DNA of 64,000 nt from Paraescarpia echinospica (lineage: Eukaryota; Annelida; Polychaeta; Sabellida; Siboglinidae). Position numbers and translations under genes: made by a program. Numbering within the stretch: the first letter of the stretch is position 1; each line of letters begins with the position of its first letter. The notes under the pieces were generated by a model that saw nothing but the letters and a program-made list of their open reading frames with translations, did no database searches and was not told the DNA's origin. The stretch spans positions 45,267,562-45,331,561 of the forward strand of contig CM034533.1 in the NCBI GenBank assembly GCA_020002185.1. The letters run 5' to 3'. Positions 1 through 13,202 of the stretch are shown piece by piece.

Positions 1-1917
1 GGTGATGACGATATTATCTAAGACAGATCTTGACAAAGTATATCTGTTAAGATCTTTGTTCGCTTGTTTTTGCGTCTGGTCAATATAACGCATTGATAGT
101 ACAGAAATACATACAAGTTCCCTCCAAGAGTGAAGGCCGAAGGAGCTCGCGACCGGAAACGGGTTGCCGTTTGGAGAGTGGCTCCCTTTGCTAATAATAA
201 TAATAAACTTCTAAAAAAGTTGTTGTAAACAGATGATCTGAGTTTCCTGGGAATATCCGAAAAACGCAAGAGACTAACCAAATAGGACGGTTGTTGTGTA
301 GAAAGGGTACGTAGCAGTGGCTGACTTGTATTTGATTTGACACGCAACCGGAAGCCAGTGCAACTGTTTAAGCATGGGTAGTGAATATCGGTGACAGTGA
401 GAAACGAGGGGCCTTGAGTACCACACGTGCGAAACAATAGCATTTAGCTCAGTACTTTTTTTAGCAATCTTGTCTATAGTAATTTATATCAGCAAAAATA
501 CGTACATCGCATTACTGATGCGGCATGACGTCTGCCAAATCAACCGATCCCGCGTGTAGTTTTCGTTTCAATAACTTCTCTTTATGGTTTTGTCATAAAG
601 AATAAGTTTTGGGCCCCAGTATCAACAGAATATACGATGGTTACGACATCCATTTTGGTGACTTGACGGAGCTTTGCCAGACAACAGGTCACGTGATGGA
701 TAGTTCGATTAACTCTGCTCATTTAGTCAGATTCGTCAATGTTTACATCTGTTGTAGTCCGATTGTGACGTCACGTTCTGGATCCGTTAGGAATTAATGA
801 TTCCGTCCCAGCCATTTTGATTCTACAGGGGCCTACTAAACAGCTAATTAAGTTATCCGTGATTCTGTTGAGCGCAGTTCACTGTCTGTCTTAGGCTGGA
901 CAATGACATAGTTTAATTACAAAACTTATTTCCGAAAGATAAAGATACTTGGAGCCGTATTGTAAGAGGTAAATACTTTCGGAATCCTAGTGTCTTTGAA
1001 AGAAAACATCATATGATTACCACACTACGATTCAAACTGTTGCACGTTGTCTGCAAAGGAGCATGCACAGATAGTTCGAGAATATCTAAAATGGAATTAG
1101 ACTCGTAAACGGATGAACGTCAAGAAGGGTTATGCAGTTATAGATGCGGCTTTGATACGACGCCTGACCCAGTCGCTTCATCATCCTTCAGCCGTCGAGC
1201 TGATCTAGTTTCGCCGCCAGTGGCCAAGCTGCTGAAGGGGTCGGCGACCTTAGGATTGGATTAACCAGTCCGTCTATTTCTGTCACCACTGCCTCACGCC
1301 TGCTTTGCTTCATACTGAAATAAGTTAACCGTTCGAAGCCATGAGACTAAATTATCTCATAACAATCATTAGATTCATGTTTATTACATAAGATGGTTAG
1401 GACTTTTCATCGATCCCTAATTCGCAGTTGAAGCGAAATGTGTGTTCCTATGTGAAGATCGGTGTTCTGTCCTTATGACTGCTCAAAGCACCGCTTGCTG
1501 GTAGTTCTGTTCATTATAACACTTATCCAACTTTTCAGTGAATAATTCAGCTACTTTATAATTAATACGCGAAAATGAATTCGTCACAAGATTCTGTCAC
1601 TTGTTGTAACTAATTAGTTATAATTACATTTATGTTATTTAGACATGGGGACTAAAATAGCACAGCGCAAACGTCTTAGCCCTTGCGGTACTCAATCACT
1701 AAACATATTGGAGAGAGTTGATGCATAGGCTTAAATATGTTGTATAAATGTGTGTGCGTGCCTTTTCATGTTTGCGTCTACGCGCGTGCATGTGTATGCG
1801 TTTACGCACGGCATTGTGGATGCAAATTGCTAAAGAGCACGCGTCACGGGATGGAGGAAATGGACCGGAACTGGATGAAAGGCAGAATGATTAGGACTAC
1901 GGGTCGGAGAGGAAGGA
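1..1917. other. Intergenic stretch, no recognised gene
   Basis: Only short open frames without recognisable domains are visible, such as a 141-codon minus-strand frame at 18-443. I see no convincing splice-site pairs or transposon domains. A GT-rich patch lies at about 1740-1810. The last ~180 bases run into the 5' edge of a LINE remnant. Confidence 0.5.
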
Positions 1918-3735
1918 ACTACAAAAATAAAAAATAAGTAACCAAATTATTACGTCTAGACAAGAATAACTATTACACAAAAACACGACGACTATAAGAC
2001 TAATATAAGAGAAACTTTGAACACTCTTAACAGCATAATGGGTAAAAGAAAATCTGAAACCACATATTTGAAAAAGTTTTGTGTTGGTGAAAACCTAGTA
2101 GTATTAGAAAATAAAGAAATAGCTAACCATTTTAACAATTTCTTCGTTGACATAGGTACCACATTATCCAATCTCATAGAACCCTGCCCGGGAACAAAGC
2201 CAACCGACTTTGTAAAACGTACCGTATCACAATCAATGTATATGTCCCCCGTTACTGAGCAAGAAGTACTCGAAATTGTCTCTGGGTACAAAAGTACAAG
2301 TTCACGGACACGATGAAATCAGCATGAAAATAGTTAAGCACGTAATGAAGCAAATTGTACAACAGCTAACCCACATTTTAACAGATCATTGATCAGCGGA
2401 TCGTTTCCAAATTATCTGAAACTGGCAAATGTCATTCCTATATTTAAGTCGGGAGATCGTTTTCAATTTTCTAATTATAGACCTATATCTCTCTTATCTC
2501 AATTTTTAAAAATACTTGAAGATATATTCAGCGAAAGGCTAACGTCTTTCATTGAAACACAACGCATATTGACAGATGGGCAGTATGGCTTCAGAAGTAA
2601 TCACTCAACTTCACTAGCTTTAACAGAATTTGTCGAAAAGATTACTTCCGCAATGGATAAATGCCAAAGTACGATTGATGTCTTTATCGGTCTAAAAAAG
2701 CTTTTGACAATGTTGACCACAAAATATTGCTAAGTAAATTGCAATGCAACGGAATAAGGGGTCTGGCTCTGGACTGGATACAAAGCTACTTAACCAACCG
2801 TAGACAATATGTCTGCTATAACAACAGTAACTCAGAACAAAAGGAAATCAAGTGTGGAGTCCCGCAAGGTTCAATCCTTGGCCCATTATTATTTATTCTG
2901 TACATAAATGACATGGGTGTAGTCTCAAAATTGCTTCATATTATTTTGTTTGCTGATGATACAAACATTTTTATTGGCCTAGTAACATAGATGATGTAAG
3001 CACTGTTGTTAAGAACGGAACTAAAAAACTAGACCTGTGGTTCCGAGCGAACAAATTATCGCTCAATGTGAACAAAGCTTTTTTTATAATGTTTAACAAT
3101 AAAAAACAACCTAGACGAGATGTGAATATACTTTTGAATGGGATAAATATTGAGCAAGTATCATATACAAAATTTCTTGGAGTAACCATTGACGAAAACT
3201 TAACATGGCAAGAACACATATCAAAAACCATAGCAGTTTTGTATAAAACTATGCATGTTCTTAATTGTCAAGCGTTTCACACATTATATAATTCACTTGT
3301 TGAACCATATATGTCATATTGCTGTGATATCTGGGGAAATACTTATCAATCTAGACTAAGAAAACAATCTATGTTACAGAAAAAAGCTATACGTATTATT
3401 TATAACCTTAATTACCATGATCATACATCTGTATTTAAGATTTAGTTAAACACAAGACTATGATTATACTTTGTAAAGCAAACAACCACTCTTTAAATGG
3501 TCGTGTTCAAGCATTATTTGAACCAACCGCAGCTATACACATACATGATACCAGACAAAGCAAACTGTTCTAAGTTAAAAATACAAAAACCACCCTCCGA
3601 CTGCTGTCACTCACCGTCAAGGGGATAAAAACGTGGAACAATTTAGCACATAAATTGACTCAGCTTCCAAGCTTAACACAATTTTTAAAAAACATTCAAG
3701 TTATCATTATTTTTTACATATTTTTGAATTGTTAA
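1918..3735 (+). mobile_element. Broken non-LTR retrotransposon (CR1/Jockey-like), reverse transcriptase part
   Basis: Successive open pieces on one strand (2017-2316, 2389-2733, 2727-2990, 3068-3445) together show the reverse transcriptase of a non-LTR element. Visible motifs are NYRPISLLS (RT block 2), QYGFRSNHST, GVPQGSILGPLLF (block 4) and the catalytic FADD box near 2950. A tail resembling the LINE C-terminus (GIKTWNNL-like) continues in another frame to about 3730. The pieces are separated by frameshifts and stops near 2310, 2710 and 2985, so the copy is dead. No endonuclease domain precedes it, so it is 5'-truncated. The style is that of Jockey/CR1 elements; the exact clade cannot be fixed by eye. 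Confidence 0.9.
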
Positions 3736-3907
3736 TTGAAGATGATGTTTAGTTAAACCCATGTATTCGTAACACTTGCACTAAGGTAAACAATTTATAG
3801 ATGAATTGTGAATATTATTGTGTAATTTATTTATAATTCGTATTGTATTTATTTTAGTTTTTTCGTTTGAGAAGGGCATAACAACATATAAGTCTATATC
3901 CTTTCAG

Positions 3908-3913
3908 CATCAT

Positions 3914-3968
<55 letters not shown>
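3908..3968. repeat. CAT then CAG trinucleotide microsatellite
   Basis: About eight CAT units are followed directly by about thirteen CAG units. It gives poly-His/poly-Gln in one frame, but no gene structure surrounds it. It lies between the LINE tail and the 39-bp minisatellite. Confidence 0.95.
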
Positions 3969-3969
<1 letters not shown>

Positions 3970-4020
3970 CACCATATTGTGCATGTATTATATTGTTGTT
4001 GTTGAATAAACTGCAATTCA

Positions 4021-7000
4021 AGGGGTTAGTCAGGGAGTAGGCGACGTGGAATTGGCTGGAGGGGTTAGTCAGGGAATAGGTGACGTGGTGTCTGGAGGGG
4101 TTAGTCAGGGAATAGGTGACGTGGTGTCTGGAGGGGTTAGTCAGGGAGTAGGTGACGTGGAATTGGCTGGAGGGGTTAGTCAGGGAGTAGGTGACGTGGT
4201 GTCTGGAGGGGTTAGTCAGGGAGTAGGTGTCGTAGAACTGGCTGGAGGGGTTAGTCAGGGAGTAGGCGACGTGGAACTGGCTGGAGGGGTTAGTCAGGGA
4301 ATAGGTGACGTGGAACTGGCTGGAGGGGTTAGTCAGGGAGTAGGTGACGTGGAACTGGCTGGAGGGGTTAGTCAGGGAATAGGTGACGTGGAACTGGCTG
4401 GAGGGGTTAGTCAGGGAGTAGGTGACGTGGAACTGGCTGGAGGGGTTAGTCAGGGAGTAGATGACGTAGAACTGGCTGGAGGGGTTAGTCAGGGAGTAGA
4501 TGACGTAGAACTGGCTGGAGGGGTTAGTCATGGAATAGGTGACGTGGAACTGTCTGGAGGGGTTAGTCAGGGAGTAGGTGGCGTGGTATCTAGAGGGGTT
4601 AGTCAGGGAGTAGGTGACGTGGAACTGGGTGGAGGGGTTAGTCAGGGATTAGGTGACGTGGTGTCTGGAGGGGTTATTCAGGGAGTAGGTGACGTGGTGT
4701 CTGGAGGGGTTAGTCAGGGAGTAGGTGACGTGGAACTGTCTGGAGGGGTTAGTTAGGGAGTAGATGACGTGGAACTGGCTGGAGGGATTAGTCAGGGAAT
4801 AGATGACGTGGAACTGGCTGGAGGGATTAGTCAGGAAATAGATGACGTAGAACTGGCTGGAGGGGTTAGTCAGGGAATAGATGACGTGGAACTGGCTGGA
4901 GGAGTTAGTCAGGGAATAGATGACGTGGAACTGGCTGGAGGGGTTAGTCAGGGAGTAGATGACGTGGAACTGGCTGGAGGGGTTAGTCAGGGAATAGGTG
5001 ACGTGGAACTGGCTGGAGGGGTTAGTCAGGGAGTAGGTGACGTGGAACTGGCTGTAGGGGTTAGTCAGGGAATAGATGACGTGGAACTGGCTGGAGGGGT
5101 TAGTCAGGGAGTAGGTGACGTGGAACTGGCTGGAAGGGTTAGTCAGGGAGTAGGTGACGTGGAATTGGCTGGAGGGGTTAGTCAGGGAATAGATGACGTG
5201 GAAATGGCTGGAGGGATTAGTCAGGGAATAGATGGCGTGGAACTGGCTGGAGGGTTAGTCAGGGAATAGAATGACGTGGAACTGGCTGGAGGGGTTAGTC
5301 AGGGAATAGATGACGTGGAACTGGCTGGAGGGGTTAGTCAGGGAATAGGTGACGTGGAACTGGCTGGAGAGGTTAGTCAGGGAGTAGATGACGTGGAACT
5401 GGCTGGAGGGGTTAGTCAGGGAGTAGATGACGTAGAACTGGCTGGAGGGGTTAGTCAGGGAGTAGATGACGTAGAACTGGCTGGAGGGGTTAGTCATGGA
5501 ATAGGTGACGTGGAACTGTCTGGAGGGGTTAGTCAGGGAGTAGGTGGCGTGGTATCTAGAGGGGTTAGTCAGGAAGTAGGTGACGTGGAACTGGGTGGAG
5601 GGGTTAGTCAGGGATTAGGTGACGTGGTGTCTGGAGGGGTTATTCAGGGAGTAGGTGACGTGGTGTCTGGAGGGGTTAGTCAGGGAGTAGGTGACGTGGT
5701 GTCTGGAGGGGTTAGTCAGGGAGTAGGTGACGTGGTGTCTGGAGGGGTTAGTCAGGGAGTAGGTGACGTGGAACTGTCTGGAGGGGTTAGTTAGGGAGTA
5801 GATGACGTGGAACTGGCTGGAGGGATTAGTCAGGGAATAGATGACGTGGAACTGGCTGGAGGGATTAGTCAGGGAATAGATGACGTAGAACTGGCTGGAG
5901 GGGTTAGTCAGGGAATAGATGACGTGGAACTGGCTGGAGGGGTTAGTCAGGGAATAGATGACGTGGAACTGGCTGGAGGGGTTAGTCAGGGAGTAGATGA
6001 CGTGGAACTGGCTGGAGGGGTTAGTCAGGGAATAGGTGACGTGGAACTGGCTGGAGGGGTTAGTCAGGGAGTAGGTGACGTGGAACTGGCTGGAGGGGTT
6101 AGTCAGGGAATAGATGACGTGGAACTGGCTGGAGGGGTTAGTCAGGGAGTAAGTGACGTGGAACTGGCTGGAAGGGTTAGTCAGGGAGTAGGTGACGTGG
6201 AATTGGCTGGAGGGGTTAGTCAGGGAATAGATGACGTGGAACTGGCTGGAGGGATTAGTCAGGGAATAGATGGCGTGGAACTGGCTGGAGGGATTAGTCA
6301 GGGAATAGATGACGTAGAACTGGCTGGAGGGGTTAGTCAGGGAATAGGTGACGTGGAACTGGCTGGAGGGGTTAGTCAGGGAGTGGGTGACGTGGAACTG
6401 GCTGGAGAGGTTAGTCAGGGAGTAGATGACGTGGAACTGGCTGGAGGGGTTAGTCAGGGAGTAGATGACGTAGAACTGGCTGGAGGGGTTAGTCAGGGAG
6501 TAGATTACGTAGAACTGGCTGGAGGGGTTAGTCATGGAATAGGTGACGTGGAACTGTCTGGAGGGGTTAGTCAGGGAGTAGGTGGCGTGGTATCTAGAGG
6601 GGTTAGTCAGGGAGTAGGTGACGTGGAACTGGGTGGAGGGGTTAGTCAGGGATTAGGTGACGTGGTGTCTGGAGGGGTTATTCAGGGAGTAGTTGACGTG
6701 GTGTCTGGAGGGGTTAGTCAGGGAGTAGGTGACGTGGTGTCTGGAGGGGTTAGTCTGGAGGAGTTAGTTAGGGAGGATGACGTGGAACTGGCTGGAGGGG
6801 AGTCAGGGAATAGATGACACTGGCTGGAGGGGTTAGTCAGGGAGTAGGTGACGTGGAACTGGCTGGAGGGGTTAGTCAGGGAAGTAGGTGACGTGGAACT
6901 GGCTGGAGGGGTTAGTCAGGGAATAGATGACGTGGAACTGGCTGGAGGGGTTAGTCAGGGAATAGATGACGTGGAACTGGCTGGAGGGGTTAGTCAGGGA

Positions 7001-7562
7001 GTAGATGACGTGGAACTGGCTGGAGGGGTTAGTCAGGGAGTAGATGACGTAGAACTGGCTGGAGGGGTTAGTCAGGGAGTAGATGACGTAGAACTGGCTG
7101 GAGGGGTTAGTCATGGAATAGGTGACGTGGAACTGTCTGGAGGGGTTAGTCAGGGAGTAGGTGGCGTGGTATCTAGAGGGGTTAGTCAGGGAGTAGGTGA
7201 CGTGGAACTGGTTGGAGGGGTTAGTCAGGGATTAGGTGACGTGGTGTCTGGAGGGGTTATTCAGGGAGTAGGTGACGTGGTGTCTGGAGGGGTTAGTCAG
7301 GGAGTAGGTGACGTGGTGTCTGGAGGGGTTAGTCAGGGAGTAGGTGACGTGGTGTCTGGAGGGGTTAGTCAGGGAGTAGGTGACGTGGAACTGTCTGGAG
7401 GGGTTAGTTAGGGAGTAGGTGACGCGGAACTGTCTGGAAGGGTTAGTCAGGGAGTAGGTGACGTGGAACTGTCTGGAGGGGTTAGTTAGGGAGTAGGTAA
7501 CGTGGAACTGGCTGGAGGGGTTAGTCAGGGAGTAGGTGACGTGGAACTGTCTGGAGGGGTTA
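4021..7562 (+). repeat. 39/36-bp minisatellite array with higher-order structure
   Basis: Roughly 90 head-to-tail copies of a 39-bp unit (core GGGGTTAGTCAGGGAGTAGG then TGACGTGGAACTGGCTGGA). A 36-bp variant has GGTGTCT in place of the GAACTGGCT part. Both lengths divide by three, so the plus strand reads as 12-13-residue repeats (GGVSQGVGDVELA) and the minus strand as TNPSSQFHVTYSL. A block that begins with a GTCATGGAATAGG variant and ends in 36-bp units recurs at about 4526, 5492, 6531 and 7109, showing duplication of ~0.6-1 kb segments. The plus strand is strongly G-rich. No start context, splice sites or domain suggest it is translated. Confidence 0.95.
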
Positions 7563-8301
7563 GAAACATGGGAAATGCAACACAACTACATTTAGGTGTG
7601 TTGGCGCTGGAGTGTAAACAGTGTGTTATTGTTATACACACCCAGTTACCGTAATTGTAATAGCAAGAGACAAAATGCTACATGTTGCATTATGCCGTTT
7701 ATTCCATGACGTTTCGCCTGCGTCCGTGACAGGAACACAAACAGGAAGTCAACATTAAGTCCCACGCCTCTCATTACGCACGATCTCGCTAATGACGTCA
7801 TATCATGTGACCTGCTGCCATTCTGCTGCTCAGACCAATTGAAGTGTTCATAAAGTCATCGACGAAACTGTTAACAGCAGGCAATAAATGCTACTATAAC
7901 CCATTAGCATCCGTCAATCTTCCACAGCTTCATTAGCGACATCCCGCGGCGTAATCGCTATGTTCAGGACGTGTTATCGAGGGTGTGATGCGTCCCAAAT
8001 ATCGGGCGTATTAAAGTTTCAGTAAGCTAATCAATACAATGCGAGGCGATGACAGGGATTTTTTATATTTTTGTATTAAAAACAGCGGATCGAACCGTCG
8101 CACAAGTTGATTAGAAGCTATAATGGTACTAGTTAATTGATGTCGTATATATAGCTTCGAATTGCTGAGGTAATTCGAATAAAATTAAAAACTGCACAGG
8201 TAGCAGTTTCACGCGAATGTTTTGTAGTGGGTACGTCACAAGTGCGAATCTACACAGATCGACAGAATTTTGCCAACTCTTGCGTTGTGACTTTTGTTGC
8301 T
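7563..8301. other. Unique spacer between two minisatellites
   Basis: Non-repetitive sequence without a recognisable gene, domain or splice-site pair separates the 39-bp and the 45-bp arrays. Confidence 0.5.
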
Positions 8302-8843
8302 CTCCTGGCTCATTCTCTGCTCGTGTTCCACCAATGGCAGTCTGCTCTCCTCGCTTATTCTCTGCACGTGTTCCTCCAGTGGCAGTCTGCTCTCCTCGCC
8401 CATTATCTGCCCGTGTTCCGCCAATGGCAGTCTGCTCTCCTCGCTCATTCTCCGCCCGTGTTGCGTCAATGGCAGTCTGCTCTCCTCGACCATTCTCTGG
8501 CCGTGTTCCGTCAATGGCAGTCTGCACTCCTCGCTCATTCACTGCTCGTGTTCCACCAATGGGTGTCTGCTCTCCTCGCTCATTCTCTGCACGTGTTCCG
8601 AAAATGGCAGTCTGCTCTCCTCGCTAATTTTCTGCCCGTGTTCCACCAATGGCAGTCTGCTCTCCTCGCTCATTCTCTGCTCGTGTTCCGCCAATGGCAG
8701 TCTGCTCTCCTCGCTCATTCTCTGCTCGTGTTCCGCCAATGGCAGTCTGCTCTCCTCGCTCATTCTCTGCTCGTGTTCCGCCAATGGCAGTCTGCTCTCC
8801 TCGCTCATTCTCTGTTCGTGTTCCGTCAATGGCAGTCTGCTCT
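8302..8843 (+). repeat. 45-bp minisatellite, about 12 copies
   Basis: Twelve tandem copies of a 45-bp unit (CTCCTCGCTCATTCTCTGCT, then CGTGTTCCGCCAATGGCAGT, then CTGCT). Copies between 8650 and 8815 are almost identical, while those at the left are more diverged. Because 45 is divisible by three, the array is open in all three plus frames and two minus frames (15-residue repeats such as AHSLLVFRQWQSALL). This multi-frame openness argues against it being evidence for a protein. Confidence 0.95.
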
Positions 8844-9176
8844 CAATTACGGTCCTTTTCATGTTCCAACATTTTGTTCGCATTATTCCCCCGCCTTCTG
8901 CCTTCAAGCTGCAACTCTGTTTTCTATGTCAATACAAGTATTCCCAAATGATAATACACAATGGCTTATTTCCACAAATGTCTTTCTATAATTCCCATTT
9001 CTTTGTAAACTATACATTACCCGCTCCACGTGTTGTTCTCATGGAGGCGTGCACACATCCTGTGCCTTTCGCTGCAAACTCCGACCTTCTACCAAACATC
9101 GAAACAGTCAACTACTTTAATCATCTGTCAGTCGATACCCATTTGCAGAAGGTCCACATCCTGTTTCCTTTTACAA

Positions 9177-9957
<781 letters not shown>

Positions 9958-11184
9958 TCTTCGATTGCAACAACATGTTCGCGGAAATGAGCTCTGCGGC
10001 CGATTGCACAAATCTCTCGGCAGCAGAGCGAACAAACAAGATGTGATATGCTACGCATTTCAAAGCTACGCAATTGTCTGTGAACGGAAATTATATCTGT
10101 AGCAAGAACCGCTTTCTAATAACGATAATATGATGATATTAACCAAACCCATCACGCAGTGGAAATAACATGATTGGAACTCTATTCATGTGCTGGAGTT
10201 TTTTTTATCGTTGCAACTAGTAGATCGATGAACAGAACAAAACGTATTGACGAGTCGATCAAGTAAGATCGTGCTGACGGAACTGGAGTCCGCGCGTGTC
10301 TTATCCAATCTGGCAAATCGCACCGATGACAGTGATTAACACGGGACGCAGTTTCCTGTTTACATTTGGACGACTTCCGCCGTCCTCAAGCCTCATTGTC
10401 CTCACTGTCGCTCGAGCTAATCAAATAGGAACGCTAATTGGTAGATGTTAGTTTGTTTACGGAGTTCGTTACGGTTGGTGTCAAAGGAAGACACACGTCG
10501 ACGATTGTTAGTATCAAGTACCTTCTCAGAATCAGAGCGTGCCAACATTTATTCGGGACTGTCATTGTTGTGCCATCTTCTGTAGATGCTAAACACTTGC
10601 CATACAATGACGTCTTTCAACGATATTTAGCGAGCTGTCAAAACTTGTTTGTCAGGAAAACCATTAAAACATCATCTTGTTTTCAAGTTACTCATTCTAA
10701 CTGGAACTGCGGACAAGGTCCAGAGAATGTCATTTATTGTTGCACTATTAATAATTAGAAATAGCATATATCCATATTATCTTCGGCTGTGGATCTTCTC
10801 CCAGAAATCAATGCATGATCAGTGATCTTATATTCCTGAAATAAACTGTCTGTATGACACATAATTTGATTTGGTGTAGGGCCTAGTTCAGAATGTTTTG
10901 ACCTTGTAATTTGAACCTAAAAGGTGAATCCCTTAGATTTAAATAAAACCTTACCTGTTATTATTTTATTTGCCACGAAATTGTAACTAATGTAATTTAA
11001 CTATATATTGATTTCCACATCTTATTATCATTGTTCTCATCGTCCTTGAACGTACACAAGTTCATAATTAAAATGCACAAACAAAGCGCCTCCAACAGAT
11101 ATTAACGAAATAACAAATACCTGCATTACAATATAACCAAACCTTCAACAACAGCCAACGGCAGCTACAACATAGACTCCGGAA
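9958..11184. other. Intergenic stretch, no recognised gene
   Basis: AT-rich, mostly unique sequence. The only longer open frame (10438-10758, plus) lacks an ATG start and any recognisable domain. No splice-site pair or transposon domain was recognised. Confidence 0.45.
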
Positions 11185-12050
11185 GGAACCGTGCGGATAG
11201 TTGGGCTGGGGGCTGAGCCCCCCAATATTTTTAGTGGGTGGGGGGCTGGAGATTTAACAAGATTTAACAAGATTGCCACCCAGAGGATTAACTCTAGGTG
11301 GCAGGTGGACAAGGAAGCCCTTTGGCTTATCGAGAGTCCGACCCTTTTATCTATGTGTATCCCGCCCTTCTGAGGTATGTGTCGATTTTATTTTTAAACA
11401 CATTCACGCTACTAGCACCCACACAATCAGCAGATAATCTGTTCCATTCATTTAGAGTCCTTTGTGAAAATGAGAACTTTCTTATATATAATCTACACTG
11501 CTCCTTTGCTAATGTAACTTCATGTCCTCTAGTCCTTCTATCTTTCTTAACTGAGAAAAAAAATGTCTATCAATATTTTCATAACCATTCATTATTTTAA
11601 ACACTTCTATCTGATCTCCTCTCAATCTCCTGGTCTCTAATGTTGTTAAGCCGCATTTTTTAGGCGTATTTCGTAACTAAGATCCCTCAGTTTTGGTATC
11701 ATTTTAGTTGCTCTCCTCTGCACTCTTTCTAGCATACCTATGTCCTTCCTGCGATACGGCCTCCACGCTTGAATACAATATTCTAAACGAGGCCTAACTA
11801 TTGTTAGGATAAGCCCCCAATATTTTGGCAAGGGTTTTTCAAAAATGTTTGGTGAGTTTCGGAGGGTGCATTTAGAGGTTTTTTGTTGGCAATTTTGCCG
11901 AGTTTCAAGGGGGTGCACTTTGATGTCTTTTGTTGATGCGTTTTGGTGAGTCTGAACGGGGTGCAGTGGGGGGGTTTTCTGTAGGCGATTTTTGGAAGAG
12001 CCTCAAGGGTGTGCAGTTTTAGGTTTTGTTGAGCTCACAAATTTGGAAAG
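11185..12050 (+). mobile_element. Dispersed repeat with GGGGGCTGAGCCCCC palindrome and ~45-bp internal motif
   Basis: The left part (11185-11260) has GGGGGCTGAGCCCCCC followed by AATATTTTTAG. The right part (11808-12030) resumes with AAGCCCCCAATATTTTGGC and continues with several copies of a motif like GGTGAGTTTC..GGGGTGCA...GGTTTTTTG. A related copy in the opposite orientation lies at 47960-48355. The two parts are separated by a CR1-like LINE fragment, which suggests insertion of the LINE into this repeat. It has no coding capacity and its superfamily is unknown. Confidence 0.6.
11262..11807 (-). mobile_element. CR1-like LINE 3' fragment (C-terminal part of reverse transcriptase)
   Basis: On the minus strand an open piece encodes the region after the RT catalytic core, with RPRLEYCIQAWRPYRRKDIGM, ERVQRRATK and LSYEIRL. 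This is the classic C-terminal signature of CR1-clade elements. After a stop at 11646, other frames continue with LETRRLRGDQIEVFKIMNG-, RRTRGHEVTL- and NEWNRLSAD-like text to about 11355. Only the 3' end of the element is present, as expected for 5'-truncated LINE insertions. Confidence 0.85.
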
Positions 12051-12485
12051 TCAGCATGAACAAGTTTCAACAACACCCCCCTCATCTTAATAGCAAGAAT
12101 TAACCTTATAAAAGAGCTGTATTTGAAACTTGCAACGTTTCGATCCGTCTACAGCGGATCTTGATCACGCACTGATGTCATGTGACGCGGCTCAGATTTT
12201 GGCGGAATGATCTGGTTGTAGATGGCGGGCAGGTGGTATCCCTGGTCTCCGTTCATTGTTTGATGTAGATGGCCTCCTTTACTTTTCTCTTGTGCCAGTT
12301 CTGTTCTCTGGCCAAGACGAGATGGTGTTGTCCATGGATATTGAGTGTCCTGTGGCCAGACAATGGTCTCCTACTCCTGTAGGCTTATTCAGGTTTGTGT
12401 GTTCTTTAATACACCGGCTGAGTGGTCTTTTGGAAAAGTTGCAAGTTTCAACTATATCTCCAATGTAAATTTAATTCTTGCTATT
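12051..12485 (-). mobile_element. Penelope-like retroelement fragment, GIY-YIG endonuclease end
   Basis: Reading the minus strand from 12470, a frame begins with YIGDI and continues through RCIKEHTN, VGDHCLATGHSI, REQNWHKRKVKEAIYIKQ. After a one-base frame change it ends with GYHLPAIYNQIIPP. These are the conserved features of the C-terminal GIY-YIG nuclease in Penelope-like retroelements and related invertebrate copies. The reverse transcriptase that should precede it is missing. At least one frameshift breaks it, so it is a dead remnant. Confidence 0.8.
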
Positions 12486-13202
12486 AAAATGTAACCTTGG
12501 AGCCATGAACAATATTTTCCATACCCCTCATCATCCGGTGTTTTGGTCCGAGACTGCTGAGATCGAGTGGTATAGTTCCGGCTCAGCCCCTTCCCCTACA
12601 TTTCATTCAGGCGCCTGTGTACAACATCACTCGGAAAAAACTAGAATCTCGAAGTATATTATGGTAATTGGTAATAATTGGTAACACAGTGTGTAAATCC
12701 ATCCATATTTATTCCACTAAAACGATACTTCATATTAAATATACACTTTCAAGTCGTTATATTGTAAGATCACACACTTCCGCCAGTCAGTAATAAATAC
12801 ATTTTATATGGATGCATCATATCTTTATGCCATTGACACAATCACTGCCGTTGTCCAGCGCCCATCGGTGTCACCACATTTGCTTGTCAATTGTCACATG
12901 TGTCACAAGAGTTGACATTGCCTGTACCACATATATGTATAATCCACTAACAGTAATGTGACAAATACTTGCTGATGACATCAAACAATCGCTCTAAACT
13001 GTCAGTAAAAGAAACTATCAATTCACTGGAGCTGTATAAAACGAGAATAATGTCAGTAAATACAATAAACACGGGAACCACGATTAACTGATCTATCCAC
13101 CATGTTTAATAACAAGGTCCGTCAAGCGAACAAAATGGATGCAGCACACGTGGAGTGTTCGGATATTCCGTTGTATGCTTTGTTGAAATTTTCGCCTCAT
13201 GC
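12486..13202. other. Spacer between transposon remnants
   Basis: No recognised gene. Around 12530-12600 the sequence looks transposon-like (GTTCCGGCTCAG also occurs near 32380), but ends could not be defined. Confidence 0.4.

Noticed and set aside
4046..6817. Long plus-strand frames of GGVSQGVGDVELA repeats and minus-strand TNPSSQFHVTYSL repeats as structural proteins
   Set aside because: They are read-through of a 39/36-bp array and are open on both strands at once. No splice sites, signal peptide or flanking unique coding sequence was seen.
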